In this document: positions 45,625 to 54,211 of the stretch, one piece after another
Layout of the letters: each line of letters starts with the position of its first letter
How positions within the stretch are numbered: the stretch's first letter is position 1
NCBI GenBank assembly: GCA_934667815.1
Contig: CAKUMO010000015.1
Span: 1 to 59,781, forward strand
Reading direction: 5' to 3'
DNA length: 59,781 bases
From: an uncultured Oscillospiraceae bacterium
GTDB taxonomy: Bacteria; Bacillota; Clostridia; Oscillospirales; Oscillospiraceae
Notes under the pieces: generated by a model
Database searches by the model: none
Seen by the model: only the letters and a program-made list of their open reading frames with translations
Told to the model about the DNA's origin: nothing
Translations under genes and position numbers: made by a program

Positions 45625-46448
45625 GAAACGATCCGCTGATCCCCATGCTCGTCGAGGTCACGGACATCCGCACGGACACGCCGGATGTCAAGACCTTCCG
45701 CGTGGTCGATCTGAACGGCAAAAAGCCCTTTGAGCACATTCCCGGCCAGTGTGCCATGCTCTCCATGCCCGGCGTGGGTGAGGCGCTGTTTTCCATCACA
45801 TCCTCTCCGACCGAGGAGCGCTTTCTGGAATTTTCCATTAAAAAATGCGGCTGCGTGACCTCGTGGCTGCACGGCATGGAGCCGGGGCAGCAGCTCACGC
45901 TGCGCGGCCCTTACGGCAACGGTTTCCCGGTCGATACCGCCTTTGCCGGAAAAGACCTGCTGTTCATTGCGGGCGGCATCGGCCTTGCACCGCTGCACTC
46001 GGTCATCAACTACTGCCGCCACTACCGCGGCCGTTACGGAAGGATCGACATCGTCTACGGTTCGCGCTCGAAAGAGGATCTCGTTGATTTTCGCGAGATT
46101 CTGGACGAATGGTGCTGCGAGGACGGGATCAACGTCCATCTGACCATCGACCGTGCGCAGGACGACTGGGACGGCCATGTCGGCTTCGTGCCGAACTATG
46201 TCAAGGAGCTGGGCTTCACAACGGACAAAACCGTTGTCATGTGCGGTCCGCCCATCATGATTAAGTTCACGCTGGCTGGCCTGACTGAGCTTGGCTTTGC
46301 AAAAGAACAAATTTACACAACCATGGAGCTGAAAATGAAGTGCGCCCTCGGCAAGTGCGGCCGCTGCAACATCGGCTCGAAGTATGTCTGCAAGGACGGC
46401 CCGGTGTTCCGCTTTGACGAGCTGGACGCCCTGCCCGACGAATATTAA
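45621..46448 (+). CDS. flxA: FlxA-like FAD/NAD(P)-binding oxidoreductase
   Basis: 275 residues of the ferredoxin-NADP reductase/PyrK type. FAD region LFSITSSPTEERFLEFSIKK, NAD(P) loop FIAGGIGLAPLHSVI, VMCGPPIMIKFTLAGL, and a C-terminal cysteine cluster CALGKCGRCNIGSKYVC that would hold a [2Fe-2S] centre. It would oxidise NADH or NADPH and deliver electrons to the iron-sulfur subunits and HdrA. Similar to AsrB, but no AsrC gene follows. Confidence 0.88.
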   Translation: MRNDPLIPMLVEVTDIRTDTPDVKTFRVVDLNGKKPFEHIPGQCAMLSMPGVGEALFSITSSPTEERFLEFSIKKCGCVTSWLHGMEPGQQLTLRGPYGNGFPVDTAFAGKDLLFIAGGIGLAPLHSVINYCRHYRGRYGRIDIVYGSRSKEDLVDFREILDEWCCEDGINVHLTIDRAQDDWDGHVGFVPNYVKELGFTTDKTVVMCGPPIMIKFTLAGLTELGFAKEQIYTTMELKMKCALGKCGRCNIGSKYVCKDGPVFRFDELDALPDEY

Positions 46449-46458
46449 GGAGAAACGC

Positions 46459-47133
46459 ATGGAAAAAACCGTCAATGTTTTTCTGTTCGGCAAAAAATAT
46501 GAGGTTCCCGAAAGCCTGACCATCATGGAAGCCATGGAGTATTCCGGCTACCAGCTCGTGCGCGGCTGCGGCTGCCGCAACGGCTTCTGCGGCGCGTGCG
46601 CAACCATCTACCGCATTGCAGGCGACCGTGAGCTGAAGGCCTGCCTTGCCTGCTCGACCAAGGTGGAGAATAACATGTACGTCGCGACGCTGCCCTTCTT
46701 CCCGCTGGTCAAGGCCGTCTACGACATCGAAAAAATCAAGCCATCGCAGCAGATCATGATGCAGCTCTACCCCGAGATCTATGCCTGCGTCGGCTGCAAT
46801 GCCTGCACCAAGGCCTGCACGCAGGGGCTGAACGTCATGCAGTACATCGCCTACGCCCAGCGCGGCGAATATGACAAGTGCGCAGAGGAGTCCTTTGACT
46901 GCGTCATGTGCGGTGTATGCTCCTCGCGCTGCCCTGCGGGCATTTCCCATCCTCAAGTCGCCATGCTTGCCCGCCGTCTGAACGGCAAGTATCTCGCGCC
47001 GCACTGCGCGCATCTGGACGAGCGCATCGAGGAAATCCGCGCGGGCAAGTTTGAAAGCCTGCTCGAGGATCTGATGGGCAAGCCCCTGAGCGAAATGCAG
47101 GAGCTTTACAACCACCGCGAGATTGAAAAGTAA
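46459..47133 (+). CDS. Fumarate-reductase-like iron-sulfur subunit
   Basis: 224 residues from the ATG preceded by AAGGAG. N-terminal [2Fe-2S] ferredoxin (RGCGCRNGFCGACATIY, then KACLAC) and a two-cluster ferredoxin domain (CVGCNACTKACTQG, CVMCGVCSSRCPAG), an SdhB/FrdB-like order. Unlike methanogen thiol:fumarate reductase subunit B it has no cysteine-rich CCG domain; that function may be supplied in trans by the HdrB gene of the operon. It would pass electrons to the FAD subunit encoded 11 bases downstream. No membrane-anchor subunit (SdhC/D) is encoded. Confidence 0.82.
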   Translation: MEKTVNVFLFGKKYEVPESLTIMEAMEYSGYQLVRGCGCRNGFCGACATIYRIAGDRELKACLACSTKVENNMYVATLPFFPLVKAVYDIEKIKPSQQIMMQLYPEIYACVGCNACTKACTQGLNVMQYIAYAQRGEYDKCAEESFDCVMCGVCSSRCPAGISHPQVAMLARRLNGKYLAPHCAHLDERIEEIRAGKFESLLEDLMGKPLSEMQELYNHREIEK

Positions 47134-47144
47134 GGAGGATCGCC

Positions 47145-48743
47145 ATGTATCAGGATGCAAAAATGCTCGAATCCATCCGCAAGGTCGAGGCCGCGCGTGA
47201 GGCGAATCTCCGGCTCGACCCGGCGCGTATGACCGCTGAGGAAAAGGAAGTTCTGCTCAAAACCTATCATCCGGACTATCGTGAAAGCCAGTTCTCCGTG
47301 CTGGACTTCGGTCCAAACAAGGGCGGTAAGGTTCCCATAGAGCTGAAGAAGCTGCTCGAGGGTCAGTCCCGTCTGTTAGGAAAAACCGTCGATCTGGAGC
47401 ACCCGGACTACGAGGCTGACGTTCTCATCATCGGCGGCGGCGGCGCAGGCGCGTCTGCTGCCATCGAAGCCGACGAGGCGGGCGCAAAGGTGCTCGTCGT
47501 GACGAAACTGCGCATGGGCGACGCAAACACCATGATGGCCGAGGGCGGCATTCAGGCCGCCGATAAGCCCAATGATTCTCCGGCGCAGCACTTCCTCGAC
47601 GCTTACGGCGGCGGTCACTTCGCCGCACAGAAGGATCTGCTCTACAAGCTTGTCACGCAGGCACCCGAGGCCATCGGCTGGCTCTCGTCCCTCGGTGTGG
47701 AGTTTGACAAGGCGCCTGACGGCACCATGATCACCACGCATGGCGGCGGCACCTCGCGCAAGCGCATGCACGCGGCCAAGGACTACTCCGGTGCGGAGAT
47801 CATGCGCACCCTGCGCGACGAGGTTCTGAATCGCGGCATCGAGGTCGTGGATTACACTGCTGCCATCGAGTTGATTAAAGATGATTCCGGCCGCTGCGCC
47901 GGTGCGGTGCTCATGAACATGGAGACGCAGGAGCTACTTGTTGCACGGGCAAAAACCGTCATTCTCGCCACCGGCGGCGCAGGCCGCCTGCATTATCAGG
48001 GCTTCCCGACCTCGAATCACTACGGCGCGACCGCTGACGGTCTTGTCCTCGGCTACCGCGCGGGCGCAAAGCTACTCTACCCTGACACGCTGCAATACCA
48101 TCCAACCGGTGCGGCCTTCCCCGCCCAGATCTATGGCGCACTCGTCACGGAAAAAGTCCGTTCCGTCGGCGCGATGCTCGTTAACGTCAACGGTGAGGTC
48201 TTTATGAACCCGCTGGAGACGCGCGATGTCGCCGCTGCGTCCATCATCCGCGAGTGCTCCGACCGCCGCAACGGCGTTCCGACTCCGGAGGGCTACGCCG
48301 TGTGGCTCGACACCCCAATGATTGAGCTGCGCCACGGCAAGGGCACGATTGAAAAGCGCATTCCCGCCATGATGCGGATGTTTGCCAAGCAGGGCATTGA
48401 CATCCGCACCGAGCCGATTCTGGTCTATCCGACGCTGCACTACCAGAACGGCGGCCTGCACATCACACCGGACGGCCAGACGGACGTTGAAAACCTCTTT
48501 GCGGCGGGCGAGGTCGTCGGCGGTATCCACGGACGCAACCGCCTGATGGGCAACAGTCTGCTGGACATCATCGTCTTTGGCCGCAGCGCCGGTAAAAATG
48601 CCGCCGCAAAGGCAAAAACCGTATCTCCCGGTATGCCTACGCTCGCCCATGTGGACGAATTTGAGGCACAGCGCCGCGCGGCCTCCACGGACGCGCCCGA
48701 GCTTTCCCCAAAACTGCTGCCGGACTACACGCGGCATAAATAA
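47145..48743 (+). CDS. Fumarate-reductase/succinate-dehydrogenase-like flavoprotein
   Basis: 532 residues. A helical N-terminal extension of about 85 residues precedes the FAD site VLIIGGGGAGASAAIEADEA. SdhA/FrdA features follow: MMAEGGIQAA, HPTGAAFP, a capping-domain arginine in TEKVRSVGAML aligned with the proton-shuttling Arg of fumarate reductases, and AGEVVGGIHGRNRLMGNSL with the substrate-site His and Arg. Proposed reaction: fumarate to succinate, supported by fumC and mdh in the same operon. The missing membrane anchor and the linked Hdr/Flx genes indicate a soluble, NADH-linked enzyme. Other reductases of this flavoprotein family cannot be excluded. Confidence 0.82.
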   Translation: MYQDAKMLESIRKVEAAREANLRLDPARMTAEEKEVLLKTYHPDYRESQFSVLDFGPNKGGKVPIELKKLLEGQSRLLGKTVDLEHPDYEADVLIIGGGGAGASAAIEADEAGAKVLVVTKLRMGDANTMMAEGGIQAADKPNDSPAQHFLDAYGGGHFAAQKDLLYKLVTQAPEAIGWLSSLGVEFDKAPDGTMITTHGGGTSRKRMHAAKDYSGAEIMRTLRDEVLNRGIEVVDYTAAIELIKDDSGRCAGAVLMNMETQELLVARAKTVILATGGAGRLHYQGFPTSNHYGATADGLVLGYRAGAKLLYPDTLQYHPTGAAFPAQIYGALVTEKVRSVGAMLVNVNGEVFMNPLETRDVAAASIIRECSDRRNGVPTPEGYAVWLDTPMIELRHGKGTIEKRIPAMMRMFAKQGIDIRTEPILVYPTLHYQNGGLHITPDGQTDVENLFAAGEVVGGIHGRNRLMGNSLLDIIVFGRSAGKNAAAKAKTVSPGMPTLAHVDEFEAQRRAASTDAPELSPKLLPDYTRHK

Positions 48744-48754
48744 GGAGTTATTTT

Positions 48755-49060
48755 ATGAATTGGGCAAGTCTCTTTGAAACCCTGATGATCGTCTGCTTCG
48801 GTCTGTCGTGGCCGCTTTCCATTGTGCGCACGCTGCGCACCAAGTCCACCAAGGGCAAAAGCCCGTTCTTCATGGCTTTCATCGCCTTCGGCTATGTCTG
48901 CGGCATCGTCGCCAAGCTCATGACGCACACCTACAATCTGGCTTTCTGGTTCTATTTCCCGAACGTCCTGATGGTGAGCACAGAGATGGTTCTCTACTTC
49001 CACTATCGCCACGTCGAGCACATCTGCCCAAACTGCCAGACGGTCGTAAAGACAAAGTAA
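48755..49060 (+). CDS. Small PQ-loop/SemiSWEET-like membrane protein
   Basis: 101 residues with three membrane segments. SWPLSIVRTLRTKSTKGKS resembles the PQ-loop of SemiSWEET-type half-transporters, followed by FFMAFIAFGYVCGIVAKLM and FWFYFPNVLMVSTEMVLYFH; the tail has CPNCQTVV. Starts 12 bases after the flavoprotein gene with AAGGAG. Last gene of the operon. It might move a small metabolite across the membrane, or anchor the soluble complex; nothing in the sequence decides. Confidence 0.7.
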   Translation: MNWASLFETLMIVCFGLSWPLSIVRTLRTKSTKGKSPFFMAFIAFGYVCGIVAKLMTHTYNLAFWFYFPNVLMVSTEMVLYFHYRHVEHICPNCQTVVKTK

Positions 49061-49064
49061 TCTC

Positions 49065-49098
49065 AAAAAGCGGTGAGCCGTCCGGCTCACCGCTTTTT
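49065..49098. terminator. Bidirectional terminator between the redox operon and aspS
   Basis: Perfect 16-bp arms (49065-49080/49083-49098) ending in AAAAA/TTTTT on the two strands, starting four bases past the stop codon. Confidence 0.92.
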
Positions 49099-49158
49099 CG
49101 TTGAAAATGTTTCTTCGTTTTTTGATATGCAGGCAAAAACGACTCCTACGCTGCCGGA

Positions 49159-50928
49159 TTACTCGACGATGCGGATGTGCACCTCATCAAGCTGCTTCTG
49201 CTCAACGGTGGACGGCGCACCCATCATGACGTCCTGCGCATTCTTGTTCATGGGGAACGGGATGATCTCACGGATAGAATCCTCGCCCGCCAGCAGCATG
49301 ACCATGCGGTCAACGCCCGGCGCAATGCCCGCATGAGGCGGCGCACCATAGCAGAATGCGTTATACATGGCCGGGAATTTGGCCTTGACATCGTCCTCTC
49401 CGAGGCGCACCAGCTCGAATGCCTTAATCATGATCTCGGGGTCGTGGTTCCGGACTGCACCGGAGGACAGCTCGACGCCATTGCAGACAAGGTCGTACTG
49501 ATAGGCGTTGATGCTCAGGGGGTCGATTTCGCCGCGCTCGGCCTTTTCAAGAACCTCGAGACCACCGTTAGGCATGGAGAACGGATTGTGGCAGAATTCC
49601 AGCTCGCCGGACTCTTCACCGATCTCATACATCGGGAAGTCGACGATCCAGCAGAATTCATAACGCTCGGCATCCATGTGGCCGGGGACGGCAGCGCCGA
49701 GGAGCTTACGCAGAACGCCGGCGCACTTCTGTGCGGCGGTCTTTTTGCCTGCGGTCACGCCGACAAAGGTGCCGGGCGTAAGGCCGAGGCGCTCGACGAT
49801 GGCATCTTTGCGGTCAGAAAGGAATTTGGCAATGCCGCCGGACAGCTCTCCGTCCTCGCCCAGCTTGAACCACATGGGCTTCGTGCCGGAGATGACCTCT
49901 GTCTCTGTGACCAGCTTATCGACGGCCTTACGCGCAAGGTTGCAGTCGTGCACGACGATGGCCTTGACGGTATTGCCCTCGGCAAAGGGGGCAAAATCGA
50001 TGCCCTGTACCTGCGCGGTGATGTCCTCGATCACGAGATCAATGCGAAGATCGGGTTTGTCCGAGCCGTAGCGCTCCATGGCCTCGTTATAGCCGATGCG
50101 CTTGAAGGGCGCGGAAGATGCAATGTTATATTTGCCAAACTTAGCAAAGATGGGCGGCAGCACATCCTCGAGCACGGCGAAAACATCGTCCTGATCGGCA
50201 AAGGCCATTTCCATATCGAGCTGGTAGAACTCACCGGGGCTGCGGTCGCCGCGCGCGTCCTCATCACGGAAGCAGGGCGCGATCTGGAAATAGCGGTCAA
50301 AGCCGGAGGTCATCAGTAGCTGCTTGAACTGCTGCGGCGCCTGCGGCAGTGCATAGAACTTGCCGGGGTGCTTTCTGGCCGGAACGAGGTAGTCGCGCGC
50401 GCCCTCGGGAGAGGATACGGTCAAAATAGGCGTGGTGATCTCGAGGAAGCCATGCTCGGTCATGGCCTGACGAAGCGCAGCGACAACGTTGCAGCGCAGG
50501 ATGATGTTGCTCTTGACCGCAGGATTGCGCAGGTCGAGATAACGGTACTTCAGGCGGACGGATTCGTCGGCGTCGCGGCTGCGATTGATTTCAAAGGGCA
50601 GCTCATTGTAGCGGCAGCGGCCGAGAATTTTGATCTCCGTCGGCACGACCTCAATCTCGCCGGTGGGCTGCTTCGGGTTCTTGCTCGCACGTTCGCGGAC
50701 GACACCGGTCACGCCGATGGTCGATTCCTTGTTGATGCCGCGCACGGTCTTGAGCAGTTCCTCGGTCTCGAGGACGAGCTGCGTAGTGCCGTAGAAGTCG
50801 CGCAGGACGACGAAGGCCAGGCTGCTGCCGACCTCGCGGACGTTTTCCATCCAGCCTGCGAGCGTGACGGTCTTGCCGACATCAGAGAGGCGAAGCTCGC
50901 CGCAGTTGTGAGTTCTTGATTGCGTCAT
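49159..50928 (-). CDS. aspS: Aspartyl-tRNA synthetase
   Basis: 589 residues from ATG 50928 (MTQSRTHNCGELRLSDVGKT); a TTG extension to 50943 is unlikely. N-terminal OB anticodon-binding domain, class II catalytic core (DLEMAFADQDDVF, FRDEDARGDRSPGEFYQLD, GIAPGVDRMVMLLAG for motif 3) and the bacterial GAD insertion. Attaches aspartate to tRNA(Asp). Last gene of the dapA-dapB-hisS-aspS run, 15 bases after hisS. Confidence 0.97.
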   Translation of the reverse strand: MTQSRTHNCGELRLSDVGKTVTLAGWMENVREVGSSLAFVVLRDFYGTTQLVLETEELLKTVRGINKESTIGVTGVVRERASKNPKQPTGEIEVVPTEIKILGRCRYNELPFEINRSRDADESVRLKYRYLDLRNPAVKSNIILRCNVVAALRQAMTEHGFLEITTPILTVSSPEGARDYLVPARKHPGKFYALPQAPQQFKQLLMTSGFDRYFQIAPCFRDEDARGDRSPGEFYQLDMEMAFADQDDVFAVLEDVLPPIFAKFGKYNIASSAPFKRIGYNEAMERYGSDKPDLRIDLVIEDITAQVQGIDFAPFAEGNTVKAIVVHDCNLARKAVDKLVTETEVISGTKPMWFKLGEDGELSGGIAKFLSDRKDAIVERLGLTPGTFVGVTAGKKTAAQKCAGVLRKLLGAAVPGHMDAERYEFCWIVDFPMYEIGEESGELEFCHNPFSMPNGGLEVLEKAERGEIDPLSINAYQYDLVCNGVELSSGAVRNHDPEIMIKAFELVRLGEDDVKAKFPAMYNAFCYGAPPHAGIAPGVDRMVMLLAGEDSIREIIPFPMNKNAQDVMMGAPSTVEQKQLDEVHIRIVE

Positions 50929-50943
50929 GAATGATTCCCCCAA

Positions 50944-52302
50944 TTATTTCTCTAAAATCACGGAACCTTGATTCCGCTCGGAAATTCCCTTTTGAATGAG
51001 CCGGACGGCCTCGTCAGGCGAAAGGCTGACCTGCTGGCCTGTGGCCAGCTCCTTGACAGAGCATACGCCCTGCGCGATCTCGTCCTCGCCGAGGAACACG
51101 ACGTAGGGAATGGCCAGTTTGTCGGCATAGGTCATCTTGGCCTTAAACTTTTTCTGCTCGGAATAGAGCTGCGTGCGGATGCCGGCCTCGCGGAAGCTTG
51201 TAGCCAGCGCGACGGCGGCGGAAAGATCCTCCGTCATCGGCAGGAGCAGAACGTCCGCGGGCGCTGTGGGCAGGTCGGGATTGAGCATTCCCTGCTCGTC
51301 GAGCACATAGAACAGGCGCGTCAGGCCGATAGCCACGCCCACACCGGGCAAGCTGCGCTCGGAATAATACTCGGCCAAATTGTCATAGCGGCCGCCCGCG
51401 CAGATTGCGCCGATCTCCGGGTGGTCGAGCATTCTCGTCTCGTAGACCGTGCCGGTGTAGTAATCCAGACCGCGTGCAATGGTCAGATCGACCGCGAAGT
51501 TTTCCTCAGGCACGCCGAACGCGGAGAGGTATTTTGTGACCGTGGTCAGCTCATCAAGACCGGTATCGAAGGCTTCGTTTCTGCCGCGATAGCCCTCCAG
51601 CGCTGCCAGAACCTCGGCATTCGTGCCGCGGATGGCAATAAAGCGCAGAATCTCGTCCGCGTCGGATGCGCTCAGTCCAATGTCCTCAACCAGAATCGTG
51701 CGCACCTTTTCCGCGCCGATCTTGTCGAGCTTATCGACTGTGCGCATGATGTCACCGGACTGCGCAGTCAGGCCGAGCATGGCATAAAAGCCGTTGAGGA
51801 TCTTCCGGTTGTTCACGCTGATGCAGAAGCGCTTCAGGCCAAATTCGGAAAAGACCTTATAAATGACCGACGGGATTTCGGCCTCGTTGACGACCGACAG
51901 CTTGCCGTCGCCGATAATATCGATGTCTGCCTGATAGAACTCGCGGAAGCGACCGCGCTGGGCACGCTCACCGCGGTAGACCTTGCCGATGGCATAGCGC
52001 CGGAACGGGAAGCACAGCTCATTTTCGTGCAGCGCAACGTATTTGGCCAGCGGGACGGTGTGGTCAAAGCGCAGCGCGAGGTCGGAATCGCCCTTCTGGA
52101 AGCGATAGATCTGTTTTTCCGTCTCGCCGCCGCCCTTGGCCAGCAGAATGTCGGCAGACTCGATGACCGGCGTGTCGATGGGCGTAAAGCCGTAAAGTGC
52201 AAAGGTCCTGCGCAGGATCTCCAGCATTCGCTCGAACTTCTGCTGCGGCGCGGGCAGCAGCTCCATAAAGCCGGAGAGCGTCCGCGGTTTGAGTTTTTCC
52301 AT
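50944..52302 (-). CDS. hisS: Histidyl-tRNA synthetase
   Basis: 452 residues, class II synthetase: motif 2 YRGERAQRGRFREFYQADID, the histidine A loop GLDYYTGTVYE and GGRYDNLAEYYSERSLPGVG, then the C-terminal anticodon domain (ADVLLLPMTEDLSAAVALA). It usually pairs with aspS in Firmicutes, as here. It starts 17 bases after dapB. No T-box leader was seen in the short gap. Confidence 0.97.
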   Translation of the reverse strand: MEKLKPRTLSGFMELLPAPQQKFERMLEILRRTFALYGFTPIDTPVIESADILLAKGGGETEKQIYRFQKGDSDLALRFDHTVPLAKYVALHENELCFPFRRYAIGKVYRGERAQRGRFREFYQADIDIIGDGKLSVVNEAEIPSVIYKVFSEFGLKRFCISVNNRKILNGFYAMLGLTAQSGDIMRTVDKLDKIGAEKVRTILVEDIGLSASDADEILRFIAIRGTNAEVLAALEGYRGRNEAFDTGLDELTTVTKYLSAFGVPEENFAVDLTIARGLDYYTGTVYETRMLDHPEIGAICAGGRYDNLAEYYSERSLPGVGVAIGLTRLFYVLDEQGMLNPDLPTAPADVLLLPMTEDLSAAVALATSFREAGIRTQLYSEQKKFKAKMTYADKLAIPYVVFLGEDEIAQGVCSVKELATGQQVSLSPDEAVRLIQKGISERNQGSVILEK

Positions 52303-52319
52303 AATTGTTCTTCCTTATC

Positions 52320-53033
52320 TCAAGTATCAAATAACAGTTCATCCAGCGTATAGAAGCCCGGAGCTTTCTTCACGAGCGCTTCGGCTGCACGCAGTGCGCC
52401 CGCCGCGAAAATTTTGCGGCTCGAGGCTGAGTGCGTGAGCTGCAAGGTTTCGTCCTCGCCGAAGAAATAGACCGTATGCTCACCCGCGACTGTGCCGCCG
52501 CGCAGCGAAAAAACGCCGATCTCGCCCGGAGTGCGCTTGCCGCAGATGCCCTCGCGGCCGTGCAGGACGGTCGCCTCCCCCTTCGGGTCAAGCTCCTGCA
52601 ATAAGAGCTTTGCCGTGCCGCTGGGTGCATCCACCTTCTGGTTATGGTGGATCTCGACGATCTCCCTGTCCCAATCGGCAAGCGCCGCGCCGCAGTCGCG
52701 CAGCATGCGCCGCAGAACGGCGATGCCGGTGCTGTAATTCGCCGTCCAGATCACGGGGATTGTGTCCCCAAGCGCGTACAGCGCATCCAGATCCGGCTCG
52801 GTCAGGCCGGTCGTTCCGCTCAGAAGCGGCGTTTTCGTCCGGCGAAGATAGGCAAGCAGCTTCGGCATGGCGCCCGCACCGGAAAAGTCGATGCAGATGT
52901 CCGCGCCGGGCGCCGTCTCGTAAACCTCCGGGCAGTCAATGTCGGCCTTGCCGACGATCTCCCAGCCCTTTTCCAGTGCAAGCTGCTCAATCAGTCTGCC
53001 CATACGGCCGTACCCGCTGAGAAATACTTTCAT
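52320..53033 (-). CDS. dapB: 4-Hydroxy-tetrahydrodipicolinate reductase
   Basis: 237 residues. Nucleotide-binding FLSGYGRMGRLIEQLA, SGTTGLTEPDLDAL, the active-site EIVEIHHNQKVDAPSGTAK (His-His and Lys), and C-terminal GEHTVYFFGEDETLQLTH. Reduces hydroxy-tetrahydrodipicolinate in the lysine/diaminopimelate route needed for the wall and for spore dipicolinate. Directly follows dapA (stop and start adjoin). Confidence 0.96.
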   Translation of the reverse strand: MKVFLSGYGRMGRLIEQLALEKGWEIVGKADIDCPEVYETAPGADICIDFSGAGAMPKLLAYLRRTKTPLLSGTTGLTEPDLDALYALGDTIPVIWTANYSTGIAVLRRMLRDCGAALADWDREIVEIHHNQKVDAPSGTAKLLLQELDPKGEATVLHGREGICGKRTPGEIGVFSLRGGTVAGEHTVYFFGEDETLQLTHSASSRKIFAAGALRAAEALVKKAPGFYTLDELLFDT

Positions 53034-53930
53034 TTATGCGTCCTCCCGCACCGGAAGCCCCGCCTCGCGCATGATCTGCGCCAGCTTTGCCCGATGCTCG
53101 GGTGTCATGGGATACATCGGCAGGCGGTAGCTGCCCGCGCGCAGCCCCATCAGATTCATCGCTTCCTTCACGGGGATGGGGTTGACCTCCATGAACAGCG
53201 CATTGATCAGATCAAGATAACGAAGCTGCGTCGCGCGTGCCTGCTCCTGACGGCCCTCAAGATAGTCCATGACCATGTCGTGCACCTCGCGCGGCATGAT
53301 GTTCGCCCAGACGGAGATTACGCCCGACGCACCCACGGACAGCAGCGGCACGGTGATGTCGTCATTGCCCGAGTACATTACAAAGTCGTCCGAGAGATAC
53401 CGAGCGACCTTCATCGCATAGGACATGTCGCCGCTGGCCTCTTTAATCCCCATGACGTTCGGATGGACGGACAGGCGTTTGACGACCTCCGGTGAGATCT
53501 TGCAGCCCGTGCGGCCGGGAACGTTATAGAGAATAATGGGCGATTTGGCCGCGTCCGCCGAGAGCATGAAGTGGCGGTACATGCCTTCCTCGTTGGTTTT
53601 GACATAATACGGGCTGATACACAGCAGCGCATCGGCACCCATTTCGGAATAAATGACGCTCTTATGCTTCTGCATCTCGCTGGAGTTCGAGCCGCTGCCC
53701 GCAATGACCGGCACGCGCCCATTGGCCTGAGAGAGCACGCACTCAAGGGTCTTGATGTCCTCCTCCAGAGAGGTCGAGGCCGTCTCGCCTGTGGTACCGA
53801 GAACCAAAAGGGCGTCCGTTTTGTTGGCAATATGCCAATCGACCAGCTCACGCAGGCGGACAAAATCCGTCGAGCCGTCCTGATTGAACGGCGTGACCAG
53901 CGCCACGATGGAGCCTGTGATTTTCTTCAT
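53034..53930 (-). CDS. dapA: 4-Hydroxy-tetrahydrodipicolinate synthase
   Basis: 298 residues from the ATG after AAAGGAGG; upstream codons to 54014 are non-coding. TIM barrel with GTTGETASTSLEED (Thr-Thr-Gly of the active site), YNVPGRTGCKISPEVV with the catalytic Tyr, and the Schiff-base lysine in VMGIKEASGDM. Condenses pyruvate with aspartate semialdehyde. First gene of the dapA-dapB-hisS-aspS operon. Confidence 0.97.
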   Translation of the reverse strand: MKKITGSIVALVTPFNQDGSTDFVRLRELVDWHIANKTDALLVLGTTGETASTSLEEDIKTLECVLSQANGRVPVIAGSGSNSSEMQKHKSVIYSEMGADALLCISPYYVKTNEEGMYRHFMLSADAAKSPIILYNVPGRTGCKISPEVVKRLSVHPNVMGIKEASGDMSYAMKVARYLSDDFVMYSGNDDITVPLLSVGASGVISVWANIMPREVHDMVMDYLEGRQEQARATQLRYLDLINALFMEVNPIPVKEAMNLMGLRAGSYRLPMYPMTPEHRAKLAQIMREAGLPVREDA

Positions 53931-53985
53931 AAAGCGTAACCTCCTTTTCGTGTGGCGAAAATTCTTCCGGCAAATTTCCTTATAA

Positions 53986-54014
53986 ATCATAGCATTTTCC
54001 GGTGTAAAATGCAA
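53986..54014 (-). promoter_or_regulatory. Candidate dapA promoter
   Basis: Minus strand: TTGCAT (54009-54014), 17 bases, TATGAT (53986-53991). An overlapping TTTACA (54003-54008) with TATAAG 18 bases on is an alternative. Confidence 0.45.
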
Positions 54015-54104
54015 GTCTCCGCCGGGATTTTACGCGCGTGGACGAAACTTTTTCCTTATGGGCGGGAAAGCACGAGAATTCCGCACTTTTTTGCAAAAAA
54101 TCTG

Positions 54105-54133
54105 TTGACAAATCCGGTAAAGGAAGGTAAAAT
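54105..54133 (+). promoter_or_regulatory. rpsF-ssb-rpsR promoter
   Basis: Perfect TTGACA (54105-54110), 17 bases, TAAAAT (54128-54133). Confidence 0.8.
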
Positions 54134-54140
54134 AATACGG

Positions 54141-54190
54141 TCTGCGAGTGCAGGCATCCTTGCCGCCGGCGCGACCGGCGGCCAAAAGTC
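54141..54190 (+). promoter_or_regulatory. Possible S6:S18-binding leader RNA
   Basis: The leader between promoter and rpsF contains GCAGGCATCCTTGCC and a perfect 8-bp GC stem (54162-54169/54175-54182) just before the ribosome site. Firmicute rpsF leaders often bind the S6:S18 pair for feedback, and this has the right position and a CCG-containing stem, but the full consensus could not be verified by eye. Confidence 0.4.
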
Positions 54191-54211
54191 CAAAAGGAGG
54201 TGCAAACAACA

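Noticed and set aside
43631..46448. Anaerobic sulfite reductase (asrABC)
   Set aside because: AsrA/AsrB-like subunits are present but no siroheme AsrC gene; hdr and mvhD linkage fits Flx instead.
52303..52330. T-box leader before hisS
   Set aside because: The gap to dapB is only 17 bases, too short for a T-box.
50968..52353. 461-codon plus-strand open frame opposite hisS
   Set aside because: Antisense to a complete histidyl-tRNA synthetase.
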